A DNA stretch of 64,000 nucleotides from Callipepla californica brunnescens (GCA_023055505.1 JALIRH010000026.1:9067591-9131590); one strand, 5' to 3'. Positions 35,661 through 49,300 are shown, counted from the stretch's first letter. Notes: a model not told the origin generated them from the letters alone. A program made the numbers and translations.

Positions 35661-37556
35661 ACCTTATTTACAGGCTTTCCTCTTTATTCCCTTTTGTAGT
35701 TTCTTTCAAACATTTGGTGTTTTTTGTTTGTTGGTCATGGAGGAAAAGCTGGTATACGGGTACATGTGCTCATTTGGGGAAATAATTCCTGAATTTCCAT
35801 CCTTATTCAAGCATACATGCAAGGTGTGGAATTTGTTTGTTTGTTTAAGAAAGTAATCGAGGTCAACAAGAGAAAATGATGAAACTCTTAGAAAATTGTG
35901 CAGCCCTGTGAGTAAGGCCATTACTCAGATAAAAGGGTTCATACGTTTTAATGTAGAGATTCAGATCTGTTTTGTCTTTGACAGTCTGCTATTCTTGGAA
36001 CAAATACTTCTTGCTGAACAAAAGAAGTACCTGCAAATTATCTTTCTCTGAAGCGATATGTCAGACTGTTCTGTTTGGTTGTAAATTTAAACAACTTTTT
36101 TTTTTCCTTTTTTCCCCTGTCTAAAATTGAGTATCATCTACGATAAGGACCCTCGTAGCTGGAGTTTCTTAGAGAAATAAAGCTTCCTTGAAGATAAATA
36201 CTTTATACAGTGTTTAAATTTTTCCGTGCTGTTAATGCTCAGTTTATGAGTGTATGTATATTGTGAAATAATTGTGGTGAATTGGAGAAGTTAAGGCTTC
36301 CAAACAAAAGTTTAACTAGGTAGAAAAAAATGAAGAGCGACAAGGTTTTGACAGCCTTTGTGGTACAGAGTATAAAAGAAATATTGGAAGCATTTCCTCT
36401 CAGAAATATTTCAACTTATTTGAGAATGTTTCTTTTTTATTATTATTATTAGTTATGTGTAAATCTTTGTGATATTTCTTCACGACTTGGTGAAAAGAAA
36501 ATATTTTCTTCCTTTTTTTCTTCCTTCCTGGAAGAAAAGCAGCTTGACTTTATGTATTCATTCATCCATAGAAAACATTCTTGTGTGCATTTCTTCTAGT
36601 TTGGTAGTCCTCTGCATCAAGTTCATATGCATAAAGATTCCAGCTGCTACAGAAGTAGATCGTGTTATATAATGCACATGGTAGAGTAATACAGTGTGTA
36701 TGATGGTCTGTATAAATTGTTTTATGCCAGAAAAGAGATTCTAGGGATTCTTCTCCATTTCAGTTTCTTCCACAATGACTCAAAGTAGATCCCTATTTTC
36801 TCATTTTAGTATTTATGCAAATACCACAGTTAGCGGGACTTCCTCTGAAAACGTACCTTGTGACCTTAGGCTTTCATCTTCAGATACGCTCCTAGGACAT
36901 GTGGTGTTCATATTCTTCATGACCACAGTGACTGCAAAGTCATCCAAATCATATCTGTGGAATTTATATGTGCCATGGTGTACTGACGGTTTTATGAGTT
37001 AAATTAATTGTAGTATGTAAAGATAAGTTTGTTACTTGGAACACTTGTCTTCAACCAGATATATTAGTGAGCTTCTTTTGTCTTATTTATCTGTCTATTT
37101 ATTTATTTATAGTGGTAGGCTGGCATAATTTTAATGATGCTTTTTCTTTCCATCCTCCTTTACTGTGCTAACAGGGTGATAACCTGGAGAATGATCCTTT
37201 CTCTAAGGCATGTGCAAAGGAAAATGATGAACAGTATATAATCAAGCTGTTTGTTCTTAAAAGGAATGTCTGTCATTAGTGTAACCTTTCTGGTTTTCTA
37301 TCTGATAATGTTCTTGAAGAAATGAAACTACTTTGGTGTAGTATATATAGGAGTGCACAGGGATTACATACAAAGGTTTTTTAAATTCAGTTATTGTAAA
37401 CAGCATTGAAATTAGAAGTGTTTATACACAAAAGGTGAAGAAGCTGGTAGTTGTATTTGTTGATATACTCAAGTTGCATAACAGATACAATGAGGAAAAT
37501 TTCACATCAAGTAGAAAATCTGAGTGTGTTTCTGATTTGTTTATCGTAGTACATAT
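35661..37556. other. Unique AT-rich noncoding sequence
   Basis: No gene or named repeat was recognised. A TATTTATTTATTTATA-type run lies near 37085-37110, and an octamer motif at 36815. Confidence 0.5.
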
Positions 37557-37640
37557 TTTCATAGAATCATACAGTATCTTAAGTTAAAATGGACCTGAAA
37601 ATATCATCAAATTCCACTTCCTGACTTCTAAGAGGACCAG
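37557..37640 (-). mobile_element. CR1 LINE terminal fragment
   Basis: The plus strand reads TTTCATAGAATCATACAGTA, then TTAAGTTAAAATGGACCTGA and AAATATCATCAAATTCCACTT. This is the reverse complement of the CR1 3' end: the ATTCTATG octamer repeat preceded by the block ending in GGTCC and the pyrimidine stretch. Only the last 80 bases or so are recognisable. The upstream part may extend to about 37690 in heavily decayed form. Confidence 0.82.
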
Positions 37641-38000
37641 AATTTTACATTCCTTTCCAGACTGGGAGAACAAAATTTTCTACAGAAGAAAATTTCTGAG
37701 TGTGTTCAATCATAAATGAAAAATGTTAATTTTGTTATGTTATTTCACATTGGTATTACACTAGAATCATTAAATGGCTGAATTAATCAGATTTGCATTA
37801 GTAGAAAATGTTTTTTCTGTCTGTAAGTTAGAGCAATTAATATAAAGTCATAAAAACAGTTTATTTGGATGGTACTTCATTCTATTGTCTAACAACTGAC
37901 TTTTTTTTTTTATTTATTTATTTTAATGCAAAAATTATAACCAGCTCTAATGGATAGAGAAGGAAATGTGTAATATTCTTTCAAGTCATAGATATCCACC
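37641..38000. other. Noncoding spacer
   Basis: AT-rich sequence with an octamer motif at 37791 and a T/TTTA run near 37903-37925. No element or gene was recognised. Confidence 0.5.
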
Positions 38001-38370
38001 TGTAGCAGAATGCTAAGTCAGGGCCTGAACCAGTGATTGAGTACCTGGTGGAAAGGCAGGGCCAACACAAGGAAGCTCAGGTGCATGCTGTGAACCTGAG
38101 TGACCAGAAAGGGTGGAGGCAGGATCCACCTCTTCCCAGTCCTCATTTAAGGATTGTTAGTGGAGGTAAGGGTATTTAGTTGGAGTTCCCTGTGTACCTG
38201 AGGTCTTCTGAAGGTAAGTAGCTTCTTTTCTTTGTTTCTGTGCCTTTGGCTCTTGCATTTGAGCAAGTCCTCGCTTGTTGCAGCGTGGGATCTTGCTGCT
38301 CTGCTGTCGTTGTTGTGCTTTCTGTTGCATTACTGCATTATTTTGCCCTGTTCAAAGGTGCTTTGGACAG
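38001..38370 (+). repeat. LTR-like dispersed repeat, copy B
   Basis: This is homologous to copy A at 15466-15808 and in the same orientation. It starts TGTAGCAGAATGCTAAGTCA and contains CTTCCCAGTCCTCATTTAAG, GGAGGTAAGGGTATTTAG and CTGAGGTCTTCTGAAGGTAAG. It is about 30 bases longer than copy A around 38070-38100 (CTGTGAACCTGAGTGACCAG). The ATTTAAG block could be an LTR TATA box. The two copies are too far apart (22 kb), too diverged and without retroviral genes between them to be the LTRs of one provirus. They are more likely independent solo copies. Other nonautonomous elements remain possible. Confidence 0.74.
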
Positions 38371-41300
38371 TAATACAGAAATAGAGCATGTAGCTTATTT
38401 GGTCTTTTGTGACTCAAGGCTGCTGGGGCAGGGTTCCTTTTTAAACATGCTGTCTGAGGCTTCACTATTGAAAATGGACGTTTTTGCTTTGTTTTGTTCT
38501 TCTAGCAGTCACTAAGAGTTTGTTGCAAACAGATAAACAGTGTTCAAACTTTTTACAGGTGACTGAACGATGAGCAGAAGTGTGTTCTGGTGTATTTTTT
38601 TGTTAGTTACTTTTTTTTCCTTCTAATTTATAAAGCACTGTAGTTTTTGCTGTAATTAAGGTTATCTGAATCAAAATGAGTTTTGTAAGTTGTGAAGAAT
38701 AGTCTCAATAGTCCTGATAGCGCTAGGATTTTTATGGCTCAAAGGTACAAACAGCTTTAATTGCCATGATTGTAATGATATTATTAATCAGTGGGAGCTG
38801 GTCATACTGTGATTGATAGAAATACTGGCTATGCGACTAATACTTGCTTTAATTAATTTGAGAGTGGCTTGGATACTAGACTCAGTGCAACTTTTCAGTT
38901 AACTGTACCAGGAGAGTTCTGTGTATGGGACCAAATGCTTTGTGACATTTGCACAAGCTGGGAATAGTTCTCAGAGTATGATGGTTATGTACAAGTGGGT
39001 GGTTGATCATTTGTAACTGACGGGAAGAGTTTATCTTTTCTGTAATATCACCTATATTCTGTTTTGAAGATGTCTTTTGTTGTTCTTACAGAAGTCTCTG
39101 TCGCTTGTAGTAGTCCTTGCTATAATTTTCTGTTTGCCCTAAGTTTTCTTGTGAGACTTCTTATCTACATATTATGACAGTTGAAGAGAGACATTCATTT
39201 TACCTTGGAGACTCATCCTAGGTGGAAAAGATGTTGCATCCACTTCTTAAAACGATTTTCTCAATTCCGTGGTGCTAAGAAAATGTCCTCTCTTGGGTCG
39301 CTCATACATGAGGAATAAAAACCCATATCAGCGAATGAGCTTCGTGGCTCAGGTAGATCCACTTATTTTTCTCCATTTCTAATAATTACTTCTTGCTGAG
39401 ACTTATTTTGTCTGTAAGTAGGCTTTAATTAATTTTAATAATTTCTTTCTGCTGTTGCACTCTGATGTGAGCAATCAGACCTCACTGCAGACAGGAGCTT
39501 CACTCTAGGAACCTGTTTTTAATTTCAGACAAACTGTACTCGTTCTGTCATTATTTTTTTTCCAGTTAAATAGTGTGCTTGGAGGAACTCGAGCATGTCT
39601 GATAGATGTGATCCTCATTTCATGGTTTTGGGCTGCCCCAACTTAATTTCATATTGCATCTAATCCTTTTCTCTTAGCAGTGTGTCCTCCCAGCTGAAGA
39701 CTGAATCATTCCTTGACCTTTTAGCAGGGACATGTTGACTATCTCCTGGAGATTTTTTCTCATCCCGTGAATGACAGAACCATTTTCCAAAGGCTTTCCT
39801 ATTTCTCTCGTGATTTTCTGGGCTTCTGCCCTTCTACGCTGCATTTTTTAACTCCTGGTTGCCAGCACACTGAACTATTTAATTGATTCCAGGAGATTAA
39901 ATATTTATTCTGCACCTGAAGTCTTTCCTCAGTTTCAGGTGTTCTTTTATGGTAATCAAAATAGTAATTGGAGCATTTCTCTATCAAAAAATGTCTCGCA
40001 GAGGTATCACCTTTGACTTTTAGAGTTCATGCAGCCTCTCAACAGCTTGACTTCATCTTTCAGTACAATATCACTTGATAGGCCTGCTGTCTCTTCATTG
40101 GGCTGCTCATTCCTGCAATCTTCATTTTTTTGTGCTATTTGTATTTCATTGTCTGTTCTATCATCTTCATCCCTGCGGAGATTGTAATTTAATTTTTGTT
40201 TGTGTGTCTTTCAGTCAGCCTTCTTCACTTACATTTGTACATTCCAGTAAGACTTTTTCTAAATCCTTTTGTCAATCTGTTTCTCCAGCAAAATGTCACA
40301 GAGCTGTAGCATTGCCTCTATCTGTTGTTTACTTTCCAGCTCCTATAATCTGTATGTTCTCTTGATCATTCTCAATTCCTCCCTTTTCACTTATTCTTAC
40401 TTTACTGTCTCATTCTGTTTATTTTTGTTTGAGCAAATGTATGGTTTAACTGCACTCAGCCTTGGCAATATATCACTTCTTTCTTTCTTAGCTTATTCTT
40501 TGATCAAAATTGTGCTGTTGAGATTTTTCTCTAATTACCTATGTTCTGTCACTTTTTTTTCCATTCTTACGTAATTGAATTGTAGTCCCATTTCTTATAG
40601 GTCAAGGGATCAAAATATTCTAGACTATTACTTTGAATGGTTGCAATCTAGGCTCTATTTCTCTGGACAATTTAAATTTTACACCACTATCATTTTAACC
40701 TTTAAAATACTTTTTTATGAGTGCTGTCATTTCATAGTCCAGTTGCTCTTTCTGCTTAGAATAAGGCCAGCAGTCTGTTCCTTTCACTAACTTGCCATCT
40801 GAAACATATTGAGCCCCTATCCATACTGGTTATTTCCTGTCCTTGTTTCTCTCCTATTCTTTATCAAGGATGTCTAAGGATGTCTAAGTCTTCTTCAATA
40901 AATCAGACTTTCTTCTTCTTTGTTAGCTTTGTAGTGTATATCCATATTCTGATGTTTCTGAAATATAATACCAAGTACCTTCCAGACAGTTCTTGTTATT
41001 GTATGAAAAAGAGACTGCACAAAGTTAGTTTTTAATTGGGAAATCAACATATACGAACAGAGTGGGAATACAAACATAACATTTTCTTTGTGAAATCGGA
41101 AACATTGGTGATAACATAAGCAGGAAATCTTATAATCTAGCATTCTAGGATATGACAGAATAACTGTTTTACCTGTACACAACAGCTGCGTTTCACACAG
41201 AAAATGTAAATGTAAAGCATAGTGGTCTTTTCAAAGATTTCTCTCTGCAATATGTATTCAGTAATTATCCATCCACTTGAGTACTTGGGCTTGAATGAAT

Positions 41301-41399
41301 TTAAGTTCACATATTAAAAGTGCCCATTGCTCAGCAATATTAACAGTTATCTATGATTTAAGAAAAAATAAAGGTTTTCTCAGTTGCTTGTGTGGAGTG
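38371..41399. other. Noncoding sequence with a pyrimidine-rich plus strand
   Basis: No gene was recognised. From about 39050 to 40870 the plus strand is visibly enriched in T and C, with many TTTCT, CTTC and TCATTT runs. This gives several leucine-, serine- and phenylalanine-rich frames with no family similarity. A 10-base direct duplication (GGATGTCTAA) lies near 40868-40887. Confidence 0.5.
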
Positions 41400-41615
41400 T
41401 TGCTGCAGGAGTGGTGTAAAACTGAACAAGATGCGACTTCTTTTGCTTCATAACAAGTGCCTTTGCCAGTGCAGTTTGCTCTACAGCAATGCACACAGTA
41501 CGGGAAATAGTAGTTGCGAGCCATGGTTCATTTTGTGATCTTTGACCTCGTTGCTGTCGCAGAAAGTTGGTGGGATGAGTTGCACAACTGGAGCAGGTTA
41601 ATTGAGGGCTTTTGT
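41400..41615 (+). mobile_element. CR1 LINE fragment, ORF2 endonuclease N-terminus
   Basis: The plus strand at 41479 reads LYSNAHSTGN. After a frameshift it reads DLVAVAESWWDELHNWSR from 41544. These match the order of CR1 ORF2's N-terminal apurinic-type endonuclease (LYTNA-S-GN, then a spacer, then DLVA-TE-WWDE-H-W). The acidic residue of the ESWWD block is kept. A stop and a frameshift separate the two blocks. The upstream part (41400-41478) is only weakly similar. Nothing of CR1 is recognised after 41615. Confidence 0.83.
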
Positions 41616-44286
41616 GGTCAGTTATTATACTCAACAAGTATATGCTCTTCCTCGTGTTTTGTAGTCTAATATGTTTTCTATATCCTGCCCATCCTTCTGA
41701 AAAGCTGGGAGTACTTAGTGCTTCACTTGTACCACATTTCTCTGCTATTGATGATTTAAAATTATACGTGTCTTTAGAACTAACGAAGATGCTAAGCAGG
41801 TTCTTAGTTTGGTGCCTGCAGAAAGGCATGCAACCTTCAAAAAACTGGATGAACATTTTCCTGCTATCAGAAACTATTTGAGTTATTCCAGTGTGGTGTA
41901 TCTACAGTGCAGTATTATCCCCAGTTTCTTCCTTTTTCACCCTTCTTTCCAGTTGCAAATTGTACAGCGTACAACACTGTACAGTCACAGTTGTGATTTA
42001 TAAGGTTCAGCGAATATGGATCTTTTTAACAAACAGTAAAAATAACTCATGCTTCCATCCAGCTATTGTTGGTGAAACATGGTCTTGTGGATATAAAAAG
42101 ACAGGAAATATTTCTAATTAGGTTTTAAAAGAAAGAACGGGGAAAAAAAAAAACAGCTTAGAAAAGGAAAGCCTCTTAATAACTTTCCAAGTTTTTCATT
42201 AAATTTCCTGTTCAAGTTATTCTTCTGTTTTTAAAAATGTAGCCCTCTGAGTGTTTAGTTAGCTATCATTTCTTTTAGCCCAAAGTAGTATATAGATGGC
42301 AAAAGTGAAATCAACCCTGCCTCACAAAATCATAATTTGGATGAGCAGCATTAAATTTATTAATTAAACAGACTGAATATATTTTGTTCTTCAGATGATA
42401 CCAAACTAAGTAGCTGAAGCCAAAACAGTGCATTAAAGACTTTTTTTTTCCTTCTTTTTTGGACTGAACTAAGTTACATGTCATGGTAACGTGACATGTA
42501 GGTAGGTGTTCTCTTCTAGTGTGCAGTGAAAGTGGTGCCTTGGATATGTAAATAAAGGTTTTCTTAGCTTTGCATCAGAGGTGATGCACATTGAAATTCA
42601 GTGTGTTTTGAGATGAAGTGTCCTTGTGCATAGGTTACACAGCAAGTCTTTTATGTTTTGCTTGAAGTAAATAAACATATTCCATAAATGATAGGTTAGA
42701 AGAGTTATCAGTTTGTACTGTGTCATCATTTATAGTAAATGAATTTGGCATGTATATTTTATATCAATTTAACACTTCCACATGCAGCACCACCCAGTCA
42801 AATTAAATAGCCCTACTTTTGTTATAGGCGTAATAACTTTGCTGAGTTACAATTAATCTAGCTTTCCACAGAAGAGAATTGTTCATCTGGGTTGTATCTA
42901 TCACCTACCTGTCTCATTTATATAACAAATAAAACTGACTCTGTAGGAATTTGCATGCAGCTGGAAGGCAAAATTGAACATTTGTTTGTCTCACATCTGG
43001 CTTGGTAAAGTAATACCCTAAGATATATCTGAGAAAGGGAAGCATTTCTTGATCATTAGTTGGCAAGTATTGCTAGGAATAAACATATGTATTTAAAATA
43101 ACATCTGGACTAAAAACGTTTAAAAATCACATTCTGATATTTCTGAATAAGGGTTGTAGAGGTATTGCTTTCAGAAAGTGTTCAAGATTGAGTAAGCATC
43201 AGAAGTTAAAAGCTACTAGAATAAATTTATAATTTTTTTCTTTAATTAAGAAATCTTTGTCAGTAAAACTGTGCATTTTTGAGTTATACATGCATTTCTT
43301 GTCACGTTATTAAATAGTGTATCTCTCTACATTTTACTTCTTAACTATTTGAGGTAGGATATATATGCATTTTTTATTTTCAGCAAATCTTTTCTTTAGA
43401 AACAAAGTGATGGTATTCAAGCATTAGTTCTTGTTTGTCAACAATTTAGTTTTGTCTTTGTGGCACTACTGAGTTGCAGACAATGGCTAAGAATTTTGAG
43501 TTTACATTTGAGGAAGCTCAACATGAAGTAGTCTTGTTTGAAATTAAAAAAAAAAATCCTTCTTTGTGCATTCAGTTTTGTAGAAAAAGCTTGGTCCATA
43601 ACTGAAAAAATTACAGCTAAAATATCCTGTGCTCGATTCTGACGAATAATAATGCAGAAGGATAACTAAAGTAGAATCATCAGTTTTGTTTATATTTGAA
43701 AACCATCTTCACACATCAGATACACATATTATTCAATCATCTTGAAAATAAAAGAAAAAATAGAATAGCTAGGTAACAGTATTTGTCTGGAAAGTCTTAT
43801 TTTGAAACCATTATTAAAAATTAAACAGGAAGATTGGTCTTAATTATTAAAGAAATAAAAAAAAAAAAGCTCCTCTTTACGTAATAGCTGTATTTGTATA
43901 AGATTTTAATTCAAATTTTCCTTGAAAAACCATGTCAGATATGCTTCTTCAGATAGGCATAAAAGCAATTATTGCTAACAGTTACAAGTAATTATAGTAA
44001 GTACATTTAAGTACAATTTTTTTTAGCAGCAAGGCTTTCATTAATTTTCAAAGATCGTCGTGTTATCAGCTGTGTATGAAACTGCAGTAAATACTTGATT
44101 GTAGCTGATCTGAATGCAGAAACGAAGGCAGAAATAACTGTACGTAGCTAAAAAAAGCTTCAAGCAGATGTTGTTTCAAAGGTAGTTTCCCCACACACAA
44201 ATGTATTTCTTTAGTTTTGTAGAACTTTCTCTTGTTTGTAGAACTTCCTTTCCAATATTTTATATCATTATTTATCCCACAGCAAC

Positions 44287-44307
44287 TTTTTTTTTTTTTT
44301 TTTTTTT
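44287..44307. repeat. Poly(T) tract, 21 bases
   Basis: An uninterrupted T run; no retroposon body was recognised beside it. Confidence 0.88.
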
Positions 44308-44980
44308 AAGGGCAGCTATAAAGTTGAATTTCATTTAGGTCTTTCCTGTCAGCTTAGAGAGCCTGTGGAGAAGACTTAAATTCCCCTTTCTTATCAGCAC
44401 CGTGTAAATGCCACCTCAACTCCTCTTTTTCCTCATCCATTCCCTTTGCTTGATAAGCTCTACAGTGCGTTTTGTTTTGTGGAAGTATGTTTATGTCTTC
44501 TAGTTTGTGTGGATATGTAGACTTCACTAATGTACCCAAACTATTATATTGTGGCAGTTCACCGAGCTATATTCTCTTTTGCATTTCTGGAGAAATAAAA
44601 CCTGTAGTTAGTTTTAGTAGCTACAATTATTCCTGTAACCTCTCGCCCAAGAAATTATCTATGTACTGTCCCTCCATTGGCAGAGTAGCTCACTCTTCTT
44701 TTAGATGTTTGTAGGAAAGAGAAGGAAAGATGGTGCTAAATGAATTTACTCTGTGGTGATGTCCCTTAGGGAAGATGTGGCATAAGCTAGGAAATGTGGT
44801 CAATCACAAGAGAATCTTACATTTCTTCTAAGAGGAAAGAACTGACAAATTTTAAGGAGTAAATGAATAATAGGAAGTGTTGGAGATACGGTGGGGATTT
44901 GTCAATTGCATTTTATCCTTCAGTAAAATAATAAATCTGTAATTTCCATGGGTGTCCCTTTTCCTGACGCGTCTCTTTCA

Positions 44981-45008
44981 TTTTTTTTTTTTTTTTTTTT
45001 TTTTTTTT
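44981..45008. repeat. Poly(T) tract, 28 bases
   Basis: An uninterrupted T run; no retroposon body was recognised beside it. Confidence 0.9.
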
Positions 45009-46322
45009 CTTTTGCTAGCATTAGAAGTACTGTTTTTCTGTTAAGTAGTGGGTTTGAACGATGCAGTATGATTACTTTGGACTCATAAGATTTTTATCCC
45101 TGAGATGCTCTGTTTTGGAGTGACATATTTTATGACCATTTTCACTCTTAGCACTTTTTTGGGATCTAGAGTAGTGTCTTATATTCAGATTTTTTTTTTT
45201 TAAGATGCATTTATTTACTTAGTTCGTTTTCCTTTTCATAATATTTAGACAATTTTTGACTTAATCTACTTGTACATTTTTAAGTTTAGGTTTTCTCTGA
45301 GTCTGTCTTGAGCAAATTATGATAATCGGACTTTCTCAAAGGTTATGATGCCACAAATTTCCAAAAATGTAATTGTGTAATTTCATTTTCAATCATTTAG
45401 CAGGTTATCAGAAGATTCTCCTGGAAGTGAAATGTTTAGACCAGACCTGCTGTTGATGTTTCCAAGAGAGCAGTAAGCTTTAAATCTTGGCCCTGAGTGT
45501 CAGGAGAGAAAGAGATGCCAAATTCTTGATGGATAGTTCCTCTTATGTTGTACTTTGGGATAGGAATAAAATCAGAAATTCAGAAATAAAATCTGATGCT
45601 GCAGTTGGGGAAATATTTTCCTTCATTAAAGCATTTCATCTTTAATCTTTTTTGCTTTTTTTTTTTCCTGAGGTGTTAATTTAGCCACGTGCAAAAAACC
45701 CACAGAAGGCCTTTGAAAGCACATGCTGTTATAATGTGCTAGAAAGAAATGTGTTAGAAAGAAAAATTGACTGAATATTCACTAAAGATGCCTGCTATGT
45801 ACCCTTCTCTGAACTGATCCTGTACTTAAATTTTTTTTTGTGTTCTTTTTTTTCATCCATTTAAATTGGTTCATCCAGTTTTTGTGCAGGAGCAGATTTG
45901 CTTGATGCTTGGGTTACAGAAGAATCAGTTTAAGCTTTTTCTGGCAACAGATAGTAGAATAGCTTCTACCATGGGTAGGACTGAGTAATATACTGGCTTG
46001 GAATGAGTACAGAGAAAAATGCTTGCTTTCTAAGCTATGCGCTCAGTTATCCTGGATTAATAGAACAGAAGCTGCACTATCATCCACTGCCGTGCATACA
46101 CGTATATGAAAAAGAGATTCATCTACCTCTTCTTCTTCAGCCATTCTCATCTTCACTGCAGTTCATACAATCTCGATATTCAGTTATTTTGCTCTTTGTG
46201 CAACATTGAAATGGTAGTGCCATGTAGCAAACAGGCAGCTGAACTGAAGATCTGATTTTCTTCTGAATTGAACTTTGCTATCTGGTCTCTCAACCCTTTT
46301 CAGGATGTTTTTCATTCAGAGG

Positions 46323-46386
46323 TTTTTTTTTTGTTTGTTTGTTTGTTTTTTTTTTTGTTTTTTTTTTTTGTGTGTGTGTGTGTGTG
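46323..46386. repeat. Compound simple repeat: T, GTTT and GT units
   Basis: A T run, several GTTT units, two more T-rich runs and about nine GT units follow one another without unique sequence between them. Confidence 0.92.
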
Positions 46387-49300
46387 AGAAATGTTATTGA
46401 GTTAGAATGTAGCTGAATACTTAGGCATCCACTTAGTGCATATCCTGTGTTATTTTTTCTTTTATTGAAATGCTGTTAAAGAAGGATTGGGTTCCCCAGG
46501 TATAAATTTTGAGTTTTAATCTTGTGTCCATTGATGTGAATGAATGCTCTATTGATTTCAATGCAAAATTGGTACAGATAACACCAGCTTTGTTTAGATT
46601 TTAGTCATAAATTGCTGTGTTTCACATAGATGTTGCAAGATTGTAGCATTTCCATTTTTTTAACAATGAAACAACATTTTAAAAGATTATTGTGTATCAG
46701 ACACATTGCTTTCTCCATGGAAACTAAAGTGTGTGAAAGCTGTGGTTTTCACTGTTCAATGTTTAGATGGATACATCATCTTCATCACAGTTCCTTTTCT
46801 GTTTTTCTTCAACTAAGAAGTGGAACGTTTGCAATTGTTTCTGAAGTTCAAAATTGATCAAGATGACACTGTAAAAGTTTATTGCGTTTTTTTTTAAGTA
46901 GAGGAACTGATGAAGTGTGTAGCTAGAATGTATCTGAGATATAATAAAAGTGAACTCCTTAATTATACTTAGCTCTAGCTTGTACCACTGAAGCCAATGG
47001 TGCTGTAGAAACAGAAGGTAAGGGTGTCAAGGCATAAAATAGGATCATCTTTTCTAATAAAGATCTTGATCCGCTTCCACAAAGGACAACAAATGTACTC
47101 TGTTAACTTCTGAGTCTGTAAAAAATGTCCTGTTATACACAGTAATTAGGATTCTTGCCATTAGCAGATGAAGATGACTTTTTCTTTTTTCCATTTGTGT
47201 GCTTTGAGTGGACTTGTAGCTGGTGGGAATGGATGTACTTTCATTAAAAAATGCAGATATGCACTGATTGAGGGGACCCTCGAGTCAGGCTTCCAGAATC
47301 TCTTAGGAGAAATGCTGTCTTTTGATGAATGAGAGCATGATGCCAAGTAATACTGAAGCTTTGTTCTCACTCTCCTGCCTTGTGCTCTGTAGTGGAAGTT
47401 CCGCTTAGCCAAAACACAAATGCCTTCGCCTAAATGGAGCAATGGGAAGATTTCATTAAGTCTTCCTGCATATTCAGTCATTAATCAAACACTTAGGAAA
47501 TACATCTCAACCAGCACATTATAGAACACTTTGAAACAGCGGGGAGTTAGGATTAATTTGCTCCAATCCAATATAATCTAGTGACTTGTAGACTGGTCTA
47601 ATTCAGCTTCTTCTGCCTGTGATTCCCAAATGAAGATACTTAATTGCTAATATTTACCCAATTAATAGAAATGTGAGATATCTTTTCAGATACTTTTTTA
47701 TTGCCACAGTTTAACTTGACTTTAAAACTTACATTGCTACCTACTATACATCATTCACTATCAACAAAAGGAGATTAAAGTAAAGAAGAAGAAATGGTAA
47801 ACTGGTCAATGTGACATCAGCAGTGTTGGCAGAAATTAACAATATATGTTTTTGTGGCTTCATTTATGTTAAGAATACTTTGCACAGATAGGAGTTTACA
47901 GTTGCAAGAAAGGTACAAGAGTCTTAATTTTTCACTAGTACACAGAATGATTTTGGAGGAAAGGTTGTAACTAGCGCAAAGAACAGTTCCAATATTAAAA
48001 GAAACTCCTCCTTGAGAGCAAACATAATTAATGCATACACCATAAATAAAAGACTCTGCTTTGGATCCTTAGCTCATTAAATTCAGTATTAGTAACTTGA
48101 TATTTTCATTGATGTGATATAGGTATAAATGTACATTTATACGGATAAATGGCAGCTTTCTTTTTCAGTCTGCAACTGGCACAGTTTTAATGCAGTGCAG
48201 GTACTAGTTTTTCATTATTCCGGCTTTAAAAATTGATGGAGGATAATAGGACGTAACTCAATCAGTTTATCATCTTTACTTTCATGGCTAGACATCACTG
48301 TCATGAGGAGATATTGTTCTAGAATGCTTTTCTCTTTGAAAGGGTGATTTGACCAACTCGGAAAAGCTGTACTATGAGGGAGTAGCATGAATATATGAAT
48401 GATTTGAGTTCACATTTATGAATCATGACAGATTTATAGTTTAAGTAATAATAAATTCCATACATAAACTAATAAGTTTATCCCCTTGTTTCTTGAATCT
48501 TTGTTACAAAATGATAAGGAAAAATGAAGCTATATATTCGTGTGGATGAACAATGCCAATAAATACACTTTTTTTTAATGCATTAAAGAAGGGAATACAT
48601 GACACACTTAGCATGATAGTTGTTACTCTGTGGTTTTGTAATTTACAGAGACTTTCTGAAGTAAGAAAAGTGAAGTGTTTGCCCTTTCTTTGTGTTCCAG
48701 TGGTCCTGGTCATTTCACCAAGCGTGCATTTCAATTATAATAGAATGAATTATTTTCTTTCACTGCAAATATGTGTTCTGCTGTACTAACTTTATTAACT
48801 GAGAAGTTAGATATAATGATCATTTGTTGTTCTACCAATTATTTATTTATTTGATACCCCTTTAAAAAGGCAGGGGAGTCTGCTGAAACTTCTTTAAAGT
48901 ATAAACATGCTAACCGTGGTTCAAACAGAATATAGTAGAGATGATAAACAAAAATTAAAGTAGGTGTTTCTGTATACAGTGATAAGAATTTCAACAGTGG
49001 AGAACAGTTTTTGAATCTCTTAACTGTTTTTGTGGTAGTGGTTTTAGACTTCGAAAGGATAATGAGATCACAGCAGAAAAAAGCTTTCATCTCAGATTTT
49101 TGCATCTCTGCAAGGGTACTCTAATAGTGGATTTCACTATGTCATTTGGAGCGAGTCTGCTAGAAGAACGTTATACCACGAATTAATACTATGCCACTGA
49201 AGTTGAAACAAGCCAAAGCTGTATTCAAAGTACATTAGGCAGTTTTAATTAAACTCTCATAAAAATAAACTAGGGTTCCCCATTGTTTTTTCAGACTTCC

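Noticed and set aside
35514..35699. Leucine-rich repeat-like peptide (PFLPLL repeats)
   Set aside because: It is a translation artefact of the 18-bp pyrimidine minisatellite.
15466..38370. A single 22.9-kb provirus bounded by the two LTR-like repeats
   Set aside because: The copies differ by many substitutions and indels. No gag, pol or env sequence was recognised between them, and the interval is filled with unrelated CR1, mariner and unique DNA.
41380..41856. 158-codon minus-strand open frame, the longest in the window
   Set aside because: Its first half is unassigned low-information sequence. The part at 41460-41615 is the antisense of a recognisable plus-strand CR1 endonuclease remnant, so it is a shadow frame.
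41755..42003. Plus-strand frame containing ERHATFKKLDEHFPAIRNYL, possible continuation of the upstream CR1
   Set aside because: It does not match any CR1 ORF2 block that I know and is of chance length.
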